21,940 nt of DNA, taken from assembly GCA_036839715.1 (NCBI GenBank), contig DAITDU010000029.1, positions 1-21,940 of the forward strand, given 5' to 3'. How positions within the stretch are numbered: position 1 is the first letter of the stretch; every line of letters begins with the position of its first letter. A program made the translations under genes and the position numbers. This document shows, piece by piece, positions 14,683-21,940 of this stretch. The stretch is from Thermocaproicibacter sp002410755. GTDB lineage: Bacteria > Bacillota > Clostridia > Oscillospirales > Acutalibacteraceae. The notes below the pieces were generated by a model. The model was not told where the DNA came from and did no database searches. It worked only from the letters and a program-made list of their open reading frames with translations.

Positions 14683-17136
14683 ATGGCTTCATCTGTTCTG
14701 TTAGCACACATTTCCCCCAACTGCCACCGTGAACAAACATTGGTTTTACACAGCAAAAATGTAGGAAGGCTTTGCGCTGGATTCTGCAAAAGGATTGGGT
14801 TGGAAAGCCTTGGAAGACTGACTGGCCTTCTTCATGACTGTGGAAAAGCGACTTCTGCGTTTCAGACATATTTGAGGTCCGGCGACAACTCTATGCGCGG
14901 CCAGATACCCCATTCGTTCTGTGGAGCAAGATATAGCTGGCAAGAGTGGGGAACCGGGAACGTAATAAAGAAATTAACAGCGGAACTGGCCTCCACGGCC
15001 ATCTGTGCCCACCATGGCGGTCTACCCGACGTAACCGGCATTGACGCAGAGGATAACCTTCACCGCCGCGCCTGGCCGGAAAAGCAAGTCTGCTATGAGG
15101 AAGCGCTGGACAGCTTTTTTCAGGATATTTCACAAAAAGGCCTGGACGAGCTGTTTGAAAAAGCGCAAAAGGAAGTTAGCTGCACCTGTATAAAAATCCG
15201 TAGCATCTGCAACAGCATGCCACCGGCGGTGAAAAAACAGACTTTCTACTTTTTTCTCGGCCTTGTACAACGGTATCTGCTTAGCTGCCTGCTGGACGCC
15301 GATCGGTATGATGCCTTTTTATTTGAAGCAGCGAAAGAACCCGAACCAGAACCAGATTTACCTGGACTCTGGAACAGACTGGCCATAAATCTGGAAGAGC
15401 ATTTGCAAACTCTTTCCTCAAACACCCCGATCAATCGGATACGCCATGAAATTTCGGAGCAATGTTTTGCTTTCAGCCACCATGGCACTGGAATTTTTCG
15501 CCTGTCCGTCCCCACCGGTTCCGGCAAAACAATGGCATCCCTGCGCTATGCCCTGAACTGTGCAAAGCAGAACGACAAAGAGCGCATTTTTTATATCGCA
15601 CCGTATAAAAGCATTTTGGATCAGAATGCCGAAGAAATCCGAAACGCGCTGAAAATTCATGATGATGCAGTCCTTCTGGAACATCATGGTGACGTGGTGA
15701 TTGACGACGACAAAGCAGAAACGGCAAAGCGATACCGGCTGCTCACCCAGCGATGGAACTCACCGATTATCCTTACAACAGCGGTGCAGTTTTTGAATAC
15801 CTTGTTCGACGGGCGTTCTTCCTGTGTGCGCAGGATGCACAGTCTGGCAAACTCGGTAATCATTTTGGATGAATTTCAGGCATTTCCAGTCAAATGTACG
15901 GATATGCTTCATGCGGCCTTGGATTTTCTCGCGTACGCCTGTAACTGTACTGTGGTGCTGTGCACTGCTACACAGCCAGAATCAGAGGAAATTCCCGTAC
16001 CAATTATTGCCGGCAAGCCTTTCCAGATGACGACGCAGTTAAGTGAAGCTTTTGCTTCTTTTCACCGCACACGCACAGTTGATAAGACATCCGACGGCCC
16101 GCTCTCCGGAGAACAGCTTGCAGACTTTGTACTGGCGCGGCTGACATCCTGTGACAACCTTCTCATCATTTTTAATACAAAATCTGCCGCAAAGTCGGTA
16201 TTTCGCTCCCTGAAAGCACGCATGGAGCAGTTTCCGCCCGAAGAGCGTATCCCGCTTTTCTGCCTGAGTACCAGTCAATGCGCCCGTCACCGGATGGATT
16301 TAATCGAAAATATCCGGAACCGGCTTACAGACAGGACTCCGGGTAAGAACCGGATGGTCTGCGTCAGCACACAGCTCATTGAAGCCGGCGTGGATTTGTC
16401 ATTTCAATGTGTGGTACGCTCCTTTGCCGGACTTGACAGTGCCGCCCAGGCGGCCGGGCGCTGCAACCGACACGGGGAATCGGACTGCCGTGATGTATTC
16501 CTTGTACGCTGTGCGGAAGAAAACCTTTCTCATTTGCCAGACATTCGGAAAGCGCAGGAAGCTGCCGCCCACGTCTTGCAGGATTACCGCGGAAATCCCA
16601 AACAGTTCGATTGCGAATTACTGTCACCTGAGGCAATCAGAAGATATTATCATTATTACTTTAATTTGCAAAAAGTGCAGCTTGATTACCCTGTAACCGA
16701 AAAAGACGATCCAAAGCTGTTTGCGCCAACCAGCCTGTTTGACCTTCTGTCAACCAATTCACTGGCCAGACGGTACTGCGCGGAACATGGCACCAGCCTT
16801 CCTCCGCATCCAACACATCAGGCTTTTGCAACAGCAGGCAGAATCTTTCAGGCCATTGAAGGCAGCGGTACGGACATCATTGTTCCTTACGGGGCCGGGG
16901 GCCATCTGATTCAGCAGCTTTGCTCTAAACCGAATCTGGCTGAGCTGCCAAAACTCCTCAGGCAGGCGCAGCATTACTCCGTCCATTTGCTTCCATACGA
17001 AAGGAGCAGGTTGGATGAGTTGAAAGCAATTAATGTGATAGAGGACATCGGTGTCCCTGTACTAAAGGAAGGGTTTTACAGCACAGAATTCGGGGTACAG
17101 ATACAGCGCGGCGAAATGAACCCACTGATTATTTGA
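14683..17136 (+). CDS. cas3: CRISPR-associated helicase/nuclease Cas3 (type I-C), HD and DExH domains
   Basis: This 817-residue effector nuclease is recruited by Cascade to unwind and degrade the target strand. The N-terminal HD domain shows H23, the H51-D52 pair (LLHDCGKATSAF), H110-H111 (ICAHHGG) and acidic LLDADRYD near 205. The helicase part has the P-loop PTGSGKT at 277-283, DEFQ at 396-399, TAT at 427-429, motif V (STQLIEAGVDLSF) and motif VI QAAGRCNRHGE at 588-598. All catalytic motifs appear intact and the length is normal. The ATG at 14683 follows GAAAGG. It is the first gene of the cas operon, and cas5c begins 24 bases after its stop. This nuclease is required for interference in type I systems. 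Confidence 0.96.
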   Translation: MASSVLLAHISPNCHREQTLVLHSKNVGRLCAGFCKRIGLESLGRLTGLLHDCGKATSAFQTYLRSGDNSMRGQIPHSFCGARYSWQEWGTGNVIKKLTAELASTAICAHHGGLPDVTGIDAEDNLHRRAWPEKQVCYEEALDSFFQDISQKGLDELFEKAQKEVSCTCIKIRSICNSMPPAVKKQTFYFFLGLVQRYLLSCLLDADRYDAFLFEAAKEPEPEPDLPGLWNRLAINLEEHLQTLSSNTPINRIRHEISEQCFAFSHHGTGIFRLSVPTGSGKTMASLRYALNCAKQNDKERIFYIAPYKSILDQNAEEIRNALKIHDDAVLLEHHGDVVIDDDKAETAKRYRLLTQRWNSPIILTTAVQFLNTLFDGRSSCVRRMHSLANSVIILDEFQAFPVKCTDMLHAALDFLAYACNCTVVLCTATQPESEEIPVPIIAGKPFQMTTQLSEAFASFHRTRTVDKTSDGPLSGEQLADFVLARLTSCDNLLIIFNTKSAAKSVFRSLKARMEQFPPEERIPLFCLSTSQCARHRMDLIENIRNRLTDRTPGKNRMVCVSTQLIEAGVDLSFQCVVRSFAGLDSAAQAAGRCNRHGESDCRDVFLVRCAEENLSHLPDIRKAQEAAAHVLQDYRGNPKQFDCELLSPEAIRRYYHYYFNLQKVQLDYPVTEKDDPKLFAPTSLFDLLSTNSLARRYCAEHGTSLPPHPTHQAFATAGRIFQAIEGSGTDIIVPYGAGGHLIQQLCSKPNLAELPKLLRQAQHYSVHLLPYERSRLDELKAINVIEDIGVPVLKEGFYSTEFGVQIQRGEMNPLII

Positions 17137-17160
17137 CAAGAGTGGAAAGGGGAACTGGAT

Positions 17161-17901
17161 GTGAAATACAAAAACAGTGTAAATTTTTTAGTGTATGGCA
17201 AAATGGCGCTTTTCAGCGATCCCATTACCCGGGCGGGCGGTGAAAAATGCAGCTATCAAGTCCCGACTTATCAGGCCCTTAAGGGAGTGACAGAATCCAT
17301 CTATTGGAAGCCCACTCTGATTTGGCACATTGACGCGGTGCGCATTATGAATCCCATTGCAAGCCGTTCCGAAGGAATCCGCCCCATTGGATACAACGGC
17401 GGGAATACACTGTCTATTTATACTTACCTGACCAACGTTGCCTACCAAGTAAAAGCGCATTTTGAATGGAATGAAAACCGGCCTGACCTTGCAGGCGACC
17501 GGAATGAAAACAAACACTACTTTATTGCAAAACGCATGATTGCATGCGGAGGCCGGCGCGATATTTTCCTCGGCACACGGGAATGTCAGGCGTATGTGGA
17601 ACCGTGCGAATTTCAAAGTGGAAAAGGTACATTCGACAGTTTGCCGGAGCTTTCTTTTGACCTGATGTTTCATGGATTCAGTTATCCTGATGAAAATGGA
17701 AAGGATTTACTACAGGCACGGTTCTGGTATCCCAAAATGCGAAACGGGGTAATTGAATTCTGTCGGCCGGAAGAATGCCCTGTCGTCCGTACGATTAAGA
17801 AGCAAAAGCCAAAGCAATTCCTGCTGGGCAAAAATTTGGCCCACTGTGATTCTCTTGCAGAGGAGGCCGGTTATCATGGGATGGATGCAAAAACTGTATG
17901 A
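17161..17901 (+). CDS. cas5c: Cas5c (Cas5d), type I-C crRNA-processing Cascade subunit
   Basis: This 246-residue RAMP protein takes the place of Cas6 in type I-C. It cuts the repeat RNA and caps the 5' handle of the crRNA in Cascade. Y48 and the pair K118-H119 (in NENKHYFIAKR) sit at positions equivalent to the catalytic Tyr-Lys-His of the Bacillus halodurans enzyme, so processing should be possible. The start is a GTG with AAAGGGG upstream; an overlapping ATG at 17159 is out of frame. Its 3' end overlaps cas8c by 26 bases, indicating translational coupling. The sequence seems complete. Confidence 0.94.
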   Translation: MKYKNSVNFLVYGKMALFSDPITRAGGEKCSYQVPTYQALKGVTESIYWKPTLIWHIDAVRIMNPIASRSEGIRPIGYNGGNTLSIYTYLTNVAYQVKAHFEWNENRPDLAGDRNENKHYFIAKRMIACGGRRDIFLGTRECQAYVEPCEFQSGKGTFDSLPELSFDLMFHGFSYPDENGKDLLQARFWYPKMRNGVIEFCRPEECPVVRTIKKQKPKQFLLGKNLAHCDSLAEEAGYHGMDAKTV

Positions 17902-19846
17902 GACTTATGAAAATTGCCAAAGCCTTGTCGGAGCCGTGGAAGATGATAACAAAACGCCCCTGATGCCAATTTATCACATGACACAGCAGGCTCAGATTGA
18001 GGCGGTCATTGACACGAAAGGCTGTTGGCACTCGGCACGGGTGCTGGAAGATAAAAAGGAACGCACTACCCTGATTCCCTGTACGGAAAAATCGGCGGCG
18101 CGAACCAGCGATCCTATTCTGCCGCATCCATTGTTTGACAATCTTTCTTATCTTGCAGGCGACTATATGAATTACCGTGTTTTGAATGGGAAAAAAGAAG
18201 GCCGCCATGCCGCGTATCTTGCCCAGCTGTCACAATGGTGTGCTTCCCCCTATGCCCAGCCGAAGGTCTGCGCGGTATTGAAATACCTGAAAAAAGGCTG
18301 CCTGATGAAAGACCTGATTGACTCAGGTGTTCTGTATCTTGACGGAACGGGCCGCCTGCCTGAAAAATGGGAGGGCGCAAAAGAAAACACGCCCCCTATT
18401 TTTAAAGCAACAACAAACGACCAGGCCGGCGCTTTCATCCGCTTTCAAGTGGTTTCGGCAGACAGTTCGGAAGACCTGCACAGCCGCATCTGGGAAGATC
18501 GGTCGGTCTGGCAAAGTTACATTGATTACCAGAACAGCCTTCCGGCGGAAACAGATTTCTGCTATGTGACAGGCAGAGACATCCCAGTTTCCACACTAAG
18601 CCCCAAATATATCCGGCGGCCGGGTGATGGAGCAAAGCTGATTTCCGCCAACGATAAATCAGGCTTTACTTATCGCGGAAGATTTGAAACCCCGGGGCAG
18701 GCATTCTGCATCGGGCGGGAAACCACCGAAAAGGCACACAACGCATTAAAGTGGTTAATTTCAAGGCAAGCGTATCGGAATGGCGACCAAGTCATCCTGG
18801 CATGGCGCACAGACGGTGGAAAAACGCTCGAACTCTGCGAAAATTCGCTTGATGTACTGTTTGATCTCGGGCCGGACAGGCCGGTCTTTTCAACCGGTGA
18901 AGATTTCGCCCGGAAATTTCGGAATGCCCTCGCAGGTTATGGCGAAAGTCTGAAAGGCGGCGAAGAAACCTGCATTATCGGACTGGACTCGGCTACACCC
19001 GGGCGGCTGTCAGTCTTTTATTACCGGGAAATGCCGGAGAAAGATTTAGTAGACCGGACTGCCCTCTGGCATGGAACCTGCCGGTGGTATTTTCAGGAAT
19101 TTCCCAAAAAAGTAAAAAACATTGAAAAAAGCAAAAAACCGTTTTCGTTCATCGGTGCACCGTCACCGGAAACGATTGTGGAAGCGGCTTATGGGAAACA
19201 GGCAAACGACAAGCTGAAAAAGAGTACGGTGCAGCGTCTGCTTCCCTGCATCGCCGATAAAGCGGCCCTTCCACAGGATATTATGCTTTGCGCAGCACGG
19301 CGCGCGTCCAATCCGGCCGGGTTGGATGACAGCGACCACGGCAGAACCCTTGCCGTCGCCTGCGCGTTGATTCGCAAATATTATAATGACCGGGAGAACC
19401 CGGGCATTATCAAATTAGACGGGTATAAGGAGAGATGGAAAATGGCATTGGATCCGCAGGAAACAGATCGGAATTATCTTTTTGGACGGGCACTTGCCTA
19501 TGCACAGCATTTGGAAACCTACGCACTGAATTTGCAGGGCGAAAAAAGGAGCACTAATGCGCAGCGGATGCAGGTCGCTTTTAGCCAGCATCCGGCTAAA
19601 ACGTGGAAAACGTTATATCAGGCGCTTTCCCCGTACCTCATAAGGCTTGGCAAGAGTGGAGCCCGCTACCAGGATGAGCTGAATGAAGTTATTTCAAAAA
19701 TTGCAAAAAAGGATTTTACAAACGACCCGCTGAATGAAGTCTATCTTTTGGGCTATGCCTGTCAAATGCAGGAGTTCCGGAAAGAATTTGAAGCAAACCG
19801 AGAAAAAGGCATAACGGCCGACGCTGAAAGGAAGGAAAAAGAATGA
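17876..19846 (+). CDS. cas8c: Cas8c (Csd1), type I-C Cascade large subunit
   Basis: This 656-residue large subunit recognises the PAM and opens target DNA. The family N-terminus MGWMQKLYETYENCQ begins at 17876, with GGAGG at 17862-17866, 9 bases upstream. A longer in-frame reading from 17753 would overlap cas5c without support. Typical Csd1 blocks include LPHPLFDNLSYLAGDY and HNALKWLISRQ. The 3' end overlaps the cas7 start as ATGA. The last 134 codons contain an internal start for the small subunit (see Cas11c). Length is slightly large for the family, and no frameshift or stop interrupts it. Confidence 0.94.
   Translation: MGWMQKLYETYENCQSLVGAVEDDNKTPLMPIYHMTQQAQIEAVIDTKGCWHSARVLEDKKERTTLIPCTEKSAARTSDPILPHPLFDNLSYLAGDYMNYRVLNGKKEGRHAAYLAQLSQWCASPYAQPKVCAVLKYLKKGCLMKDLIDSGVLYLDGTGRLPEKWEGAKENTPPIFKATTNDQAGAFIRFQVVSADSSEDLHSRIWEDRSVWQSYIDYQNSLPAETDFCYVTGRDIPVSTLSPKYIRRPGDGAKLISANDKSGFTYRGRFETPGQAFCIGRETTEKAHNALKWLISRQAYRNGDQVILAWRTDGGKTLELCENSLDVLFDLGPDRPVFSTGEDFARKFRNALAGYGESLKGGEETCIIGLDSATPGRLSVFYYREMPEKDLVDRTALWHGTCRWYFQEFPKKVKNIEKSKKPFSFIGAPSPETIVEAAYGKQANDKLKKSTVQRLLPCIADKAALPQDIMLCAARRASNPAGLDDSDHGRTLAVACALIRKYYNDRENPGIIKLDGYKERWKMALDPQETDRNYLFGRALAYAQHLETYALNLQGEKRSTNAQRMQVAFSQHPAKTWKTLYQALSPYLIRLGKSGARYQDELNEVISKIAKKDFTNDPLNEVYLLGYACQMQEFRKEFEANREKGITADAERKEKE
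19442..19846 (+). CDS. cas11c: Cas11c small subunit, internal translation start within cas8c
   Basis: Within cas8c and in the same frame, an ATG at 19442 is preceded by AAGGAG at 19427-19432 with 9-base spacing, a strong Shine-Dalgarno in the middle of a gene. The product would be 134 residues (MALDPQETDRNYLFGRALAY...), matching the size and mainly helical character of Cas11c. Independent translation of Cas11 from the 3' part of cas8 is established for type I-C and related systems. In Cascade the small subunit lines the belly and stabilises the R-loop. Presence of the start signal is seen directly; expression is inferred. Confidence 0.8.
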   Translation: MALDPQETDRNYLFGRALAYAQHLETYALNLQGEKRSTNAQRMQVAFSQHPAKTWKTLYQALSPYLIRLGKSGARYQDELNEVISKIAKKDFTNDPLNEVYLLGYACQMQEFRKEFEANREKGITADAERKEKE

Positions 19847-20703
19847 GTATCCTTGCAAACAAAATTGATTTTGCAGTAGTCCTCTCTGTGAGAAATGCAA
19901 ACCCAAACGGAGATCCCCTGAACGGCAACCGCCCGCGCGAAACCTATGACGGTTACGGCGAAATTTCGGATGTCTGCATCAAGCGGAAAATCCGCAACCG
20001 CCTGCTGGACATGGGACAGCCGATTTTCGTTCAGTCAGATGATAAACGTGCCGATAACTTTAAAAGTCTGAGGGAACGCGCAGATTCTGTGGAAGAGCTG
20101 AAAACAGAAAAGAATGCGGATCAATATGCAAAGGTTGCGTGCAAAACGTGGATGGACGTGCGAAGTTTTGGCCAGGTATTTGCTTTCAAGGGAAACGACG
20201 TTTCCGTCGGAGTGCGGGGGCCGGTTTCTATTCACCCTGCATTCAGCGTACAGCCTGTCGATATTGCAAGCATCCAGATTACAAAGAGCGTAAATAGCGT
20301 CACCGGAGATAAAAAGTCATCCGACACCATGGGAATGAAACATACTGTTCCATTCGGGGTTTATGTGTTCTACGGCAGCATCAACTGCCAGCTCGCGGAA
20401 AAGACCGGGTTTACTGAGGAAGATGCCGAACTCATCCACAAGGCTTTGGAAACGCTGTTCGAGAACGATTGTTCTTCCGCCCGGCCGGACGGAAGCATGG
20501 AAGTCTGCAGAGTTTACTGGTGGAAACACAGTTGCAAATATGGGCAGTTCTCATCCGCCAAAGTCCACCGCACCCTTCATATTGCCCCGAAAAGCGGCAA
20601 GAAAATTCTAAACAGCAACCTCCCGTTTGAGCTTGATGATTACTATGACATCACCGTAGATCCCCTAGATGGGCTGGTACCGGATATTTATAATGGAATA
20701 TAA
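19843..20703 (+). CDS. cas7: Cas7c (Csd2), type I-C Cascade backbone subunit
   Basis: This 286-residue RAMP protein polymerises along the crRNA to form the Cascade backbone. The family N-terminal signature VRNANPNGDPLNGNRPRE is intact. Blocks such as TWMDVRSFGQVFAF, VRGPVSIHPAFSVQPV and HTVPFGVYVFYGSINC are typical of Csd2. The ATG overlaps the cas8c stop (ATGA) and has AAGGAAGG 8 bases upstream, which may raise output to meet the multi-copy need. Its stop overlaps the start of cas4 by 11 bases. Complete. Confidence 0.95.
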   Translation: MSILANKIDFAVVLSVRNANPNGDPLNGNRPRETYDGYGEISDVCIKRKIRNRLLDMGQPIFVQSDDKRADNFKSLRERADSVEELKTEKNADQYAKVACKTWMDVRSFGQVFAFKGNDVSVGVRGPVSIHPAFSVQPVDIASIQITKSVNSVTGDKKSSDTMGMKHTVPFGVYVFYGSINCQLAEKTGFTEEDAELIHKALETLFENDCSSARPDGSMEVCRVYWWKHSCKYGQFSSAKVHRTLHIAPKSGKKILNSNLPFELDDYYDITVDPLDGLVPDIYNGI

Positions 20704-21253
20704 GGAAGAAGATTATTTGAATATTGCGGGGCTCCAGCATTTTGCTTTCTGTCGCCGCCAATGGGCATTGGCATACATTGAAATGCAGTGGGATGAAAAT
20801 CTCCGCACAGCGGAAGGGCACATTCTGCACGAAAATGCGCATAACCCTTTTTCTGCTGAAAAGCGTGGCAAGCTTCTTATTTCACGTGGAATGGCAGTTT
20901 ATTCCCGAAAGCTGGGTGTAAGCGGTATCTGCGATGTCGTGGAATTTCATGCTTCCCCAAAGGGAGTACCGATTTTCGGTCAAGATGGGAAATGGCTTCC
21001 CGTACCGGTCGAATACAAGCGCGGAGTTCCGAAAGAAAATGCTGCCGACCGCCTTCAGCTTTGCTGTCAGGCTATATGTTTAGAAGAAATGCTGGTGTGC
21101 GGGCGTATCTTAAAAGCATATTTGTATTATGGTGAAACATCGCGGAGAACTCCGGTGCCATTGGATGACGAGCTGCGTGCAACGGTAAGCAGTATGCTCG
21201 TGGAAATGCACGAACTGTACGCCCGAAGATATACTCCGCACGGTAAAACATAA
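20693..21253 (+). CDS. cas4: Cas4, truncated at the 3' end by deletion (lacks C-terminal Fe-S cysteines)
   Basis: A RecB-like Cas4 nuclease of 186 residues; full-length type I-C Cas4 is about 215-220. Nuclease residues are present: H46, D81 (GICDVVEF), E107/K109 (VEYKRG) and Q126 (QLCCQAICLEEM). C20 (LQHFAFCRRQW), the first cluster ligand, is also present. The protein ends at ...LYARRYTPHGKT, where family members continue into a short CxxC...C block holding the remaining three ligands of the [4Fe-4S] cluster. That block is missing, and cas2 sequence begins at the same point. The ATG at 20693 is inside cas7; an upstream in-frame ATG at 20669 would add 8 non-family residues. Probably unstable or inactive in spacer selection. 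Confidence 0.85.
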   Translation: MEYKEEDYLNIAGLQHFAFCRRQWALAYIEMQWDENLRTAEGHILHENAHNPFSAEKRGKLLISRGMAVYSRKLGVSGICDVVEFHASPKGVPIFGQDGKWLPVPVEYKRGVPKENAADRLQLCCQAICLEEMLVCGRILKAYLYYGETSRRTPVPLDDELRATVSSMLVEMHELYARRYTPHGKT

Positions 21254-21383
21254 GCTGGAACAAATAATCGACTTGAAGAAAGACAGCCTTCGTTTCTATT
21301 ATTTAGGTGATCATTACAAAACTAAAATAGAACATTTGGGGGCGAAACCATCGTTTGACGTGCAAGGGCCTCTAACTGTCTAG
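21243..21383 (+). pseudogene. cas2: cas2 remnant (C-terminal half only)
   Basis: In a different frame from cas4 and overlapping its last codons, 46 codons read VKHKLEQIIDLKKDSLRFYY, then LGDHYKTKIEHLGAKPSF, and end DVQGPLTV before TAG at 21381-21383. This matches the C-terminal half of type I-C Cas2, which is about 96 residues and has a DSLRFYYLG motif. The N-terminal ferredoxin-like half is absent, as is any start codon with a ribosome binding site. No cas1 lies between cas4 and this fragment. The usual order is cas4-cas1-cas2-array, so this is the right-hand edge of a deletion. No functional product is expected. Confidence 0.85.
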
Positions 21384-21558
21384 CATGTAGTGCGAACCGG
21401 AAGCATACATTGTTTTCCTGCCGTATTCGCACTGGGATTCAGTAAATATTGTATTAATTCAGAATAATGGTTTTTACAATGCTGCTGTTATGCCTGTTTT
21501 CATTAAGTGATTGCATAACTATTTATTCATTTTTTTAATATTTTTAGCAATTTTTGCT
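21384..21558 (+). promoter_or_regulatory. CRISPR leader
   Basis: This 175-base non-coding stretch between the cas2 stop and the first repeat becomes progressively A/T-rich, ending in T-runs (TTTTTTTAATATTTTTAGC). It sits where type I-C leaders sit and should carry the array promoter. It contains the inverted repeat at 21389-21433. The leader appears untouched by the neighbouring deletion. Confidence 0.7.
21389..21433. repeat. 8-bp inverted repeat in the leader
   Basis: AGTGCGAA (21389-21396) and TTCGCACT (21426-21433) are exact reverse complements 29 bases apart, immediately after the cas2 stop. They could be a protein binding site or form an RNA hairpin ending the cas transcript, though no T-run follows. 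Confidence 0.4.
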
Positions 21559-21940
21559 GTCGCTCCCCACACGGGAGCGTGGATTGAAATCATTTCCCCG
21601 GCACGGGTAACGCGATACCTATAGTCGCTCCCCACACGGGAGCGTGGATTGAAATGGATACAATGCAGAAAACGCCTGAGCAGTGGCCGTCGCTCCCCAC
21701 ACGGGAGCGTGGATTGAAATGCTATATGGCTACAGGCTATGTTGGATTGATTGCGTCGCTCCCCACACGGGAGCGTGGATTGAAATGCAAAATATATATA
21801 ATAAATTCAAAAGGGGAAATGTCGCTCCCCACACGGGAGCGTGGATTGAAATGTTGTTTAAAGACAGAGAGCAACACGGGAATAAAAGTCGCTCCCCACA
21901 CGGGAGCGTGGATTGAAATGATATACTTGTCAGAAGTAAA
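21559..21940 (+). CRISPR. Type I-C CRISPR array (six repeats visible, continues beyond window)
   Basis: Six identical 32-base repeats begin at 21559, 21624, 21689, 21755, 21821 and 21888. Each starts GTCGCTCCCCACACGGGAGC and ends GTGGATTGAAAT. CGCTCCC/GGGAGCG forms the stem that Cas5c would recognise, and the 3' end supplies the ATTGAAAT handle. Spacers are 33, 33, 34, 34 and 35 bases, followed by 21 bases of a sixth. All spacers differ. No repeat is degenerate and the leader-proximal end is in view; the distal end lies outside. Orientation matches the cas operon. Spacer targets cannot be assigned from this window. Confidence 0.98.

Noticed and set aside
21243..21383. Possible Cas4-Cas2 fusion protein
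   Set aside because: The Cas2 remnant is in a different frame from cas4, and cas4 ends at TAA 21251-21253, so no in-frame fusion is encoded.
21683..21916. Open frame of 77 codons across the array with repeated VAPHTGAWIEM units
   Set aside because: It is the translation of CRISPR repeats and spacers, with no ribosome binding site; the periodicity comes from the 32-base repeat plus spacer.

Overview
The window looks like the chromosome of an anaerobic, probably spore-forming Firmicute of class Clostridia, close to the Oscillospiraceae/Ruminococcaceae. The assignment is an inference from roughly 50% GC, AGGAG-type ribosome binding sites with occasional GTG/TTG starts, the paired NifU-like and GGGtGRT genes, phosphate acetyltransferase, a BclA-C-like surface protein and a type I-C CRISPR-Cas locus.

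Layout. (1) 1-4.9 kb, + strand: tandem hairpins, then a lipoprotein GH3 beta-N-acetylhexosaminidase, a DUF523/TudS-like [4Fe-4S] protein, glutamate racemase, a VanH-like D-2-hydroxyacid (D-lactate) dehydrogenase and an MscS channel. The theme is cell-wall turnover, D-amino-acid or D-lactate supply and osmotic protection. (2) 4.9-6.7 kb: tRNA-Arg(ACG) with its own promoter and terminator, a surface protein pairing a DNRLRE/CBM96-like module with a BclA-C/TNF-like module, and a decayed second copy of the tRNA 3' half. This layout suggests a small island or the scar of one. (3) 6.8-11.2 kb, - strand: a nucleotidyltransferase and an N-acetylhexosamine-kinase-like APH kinase in a two-gene operon, an AraC-family regulator, and phosphate acetyltransferase. 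(4) 11.4-14.4 kb, + strand: a well-formed promoter driving a NifU-like protein and a GGGtGRT-family protein, then a membrane-anchored CE4 polysaccharide deacetylase. (5) 14.4 kb to the end: type I-C CRISPR-Cas, in the order cas3-cas5c-cas8c(with internal cas11c)-cas7-cas4-(cas2 remnant)-leader-array. The array runs off the window.

The main result concerns the CRISPR locus. All interference genes (cas3, cas5c, cas8c, cas7) are full length. Inside cas8c there is a strong in-frame Shine-Dalgarno plus ATG that should yield the small subunit Cas11c. The adaptation module is broken by what reads as a single deletion. Cas4 stops just before its C-terminal Fe-S cysteine cluster, cas1 is absent, and only the last 46 codons of cas2 survive, directly after the cas4 stop and in another frame. 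The locus therefore looks like an interference-only type I-C system with an intact leader and at least six perfect repeats. It could use stored spacers but could not acquire new ones unless adaptation proteins act in trans. No wholly new multi-gene system is evident. The least characterised module is the NifU-like/GGGtGRT pair.
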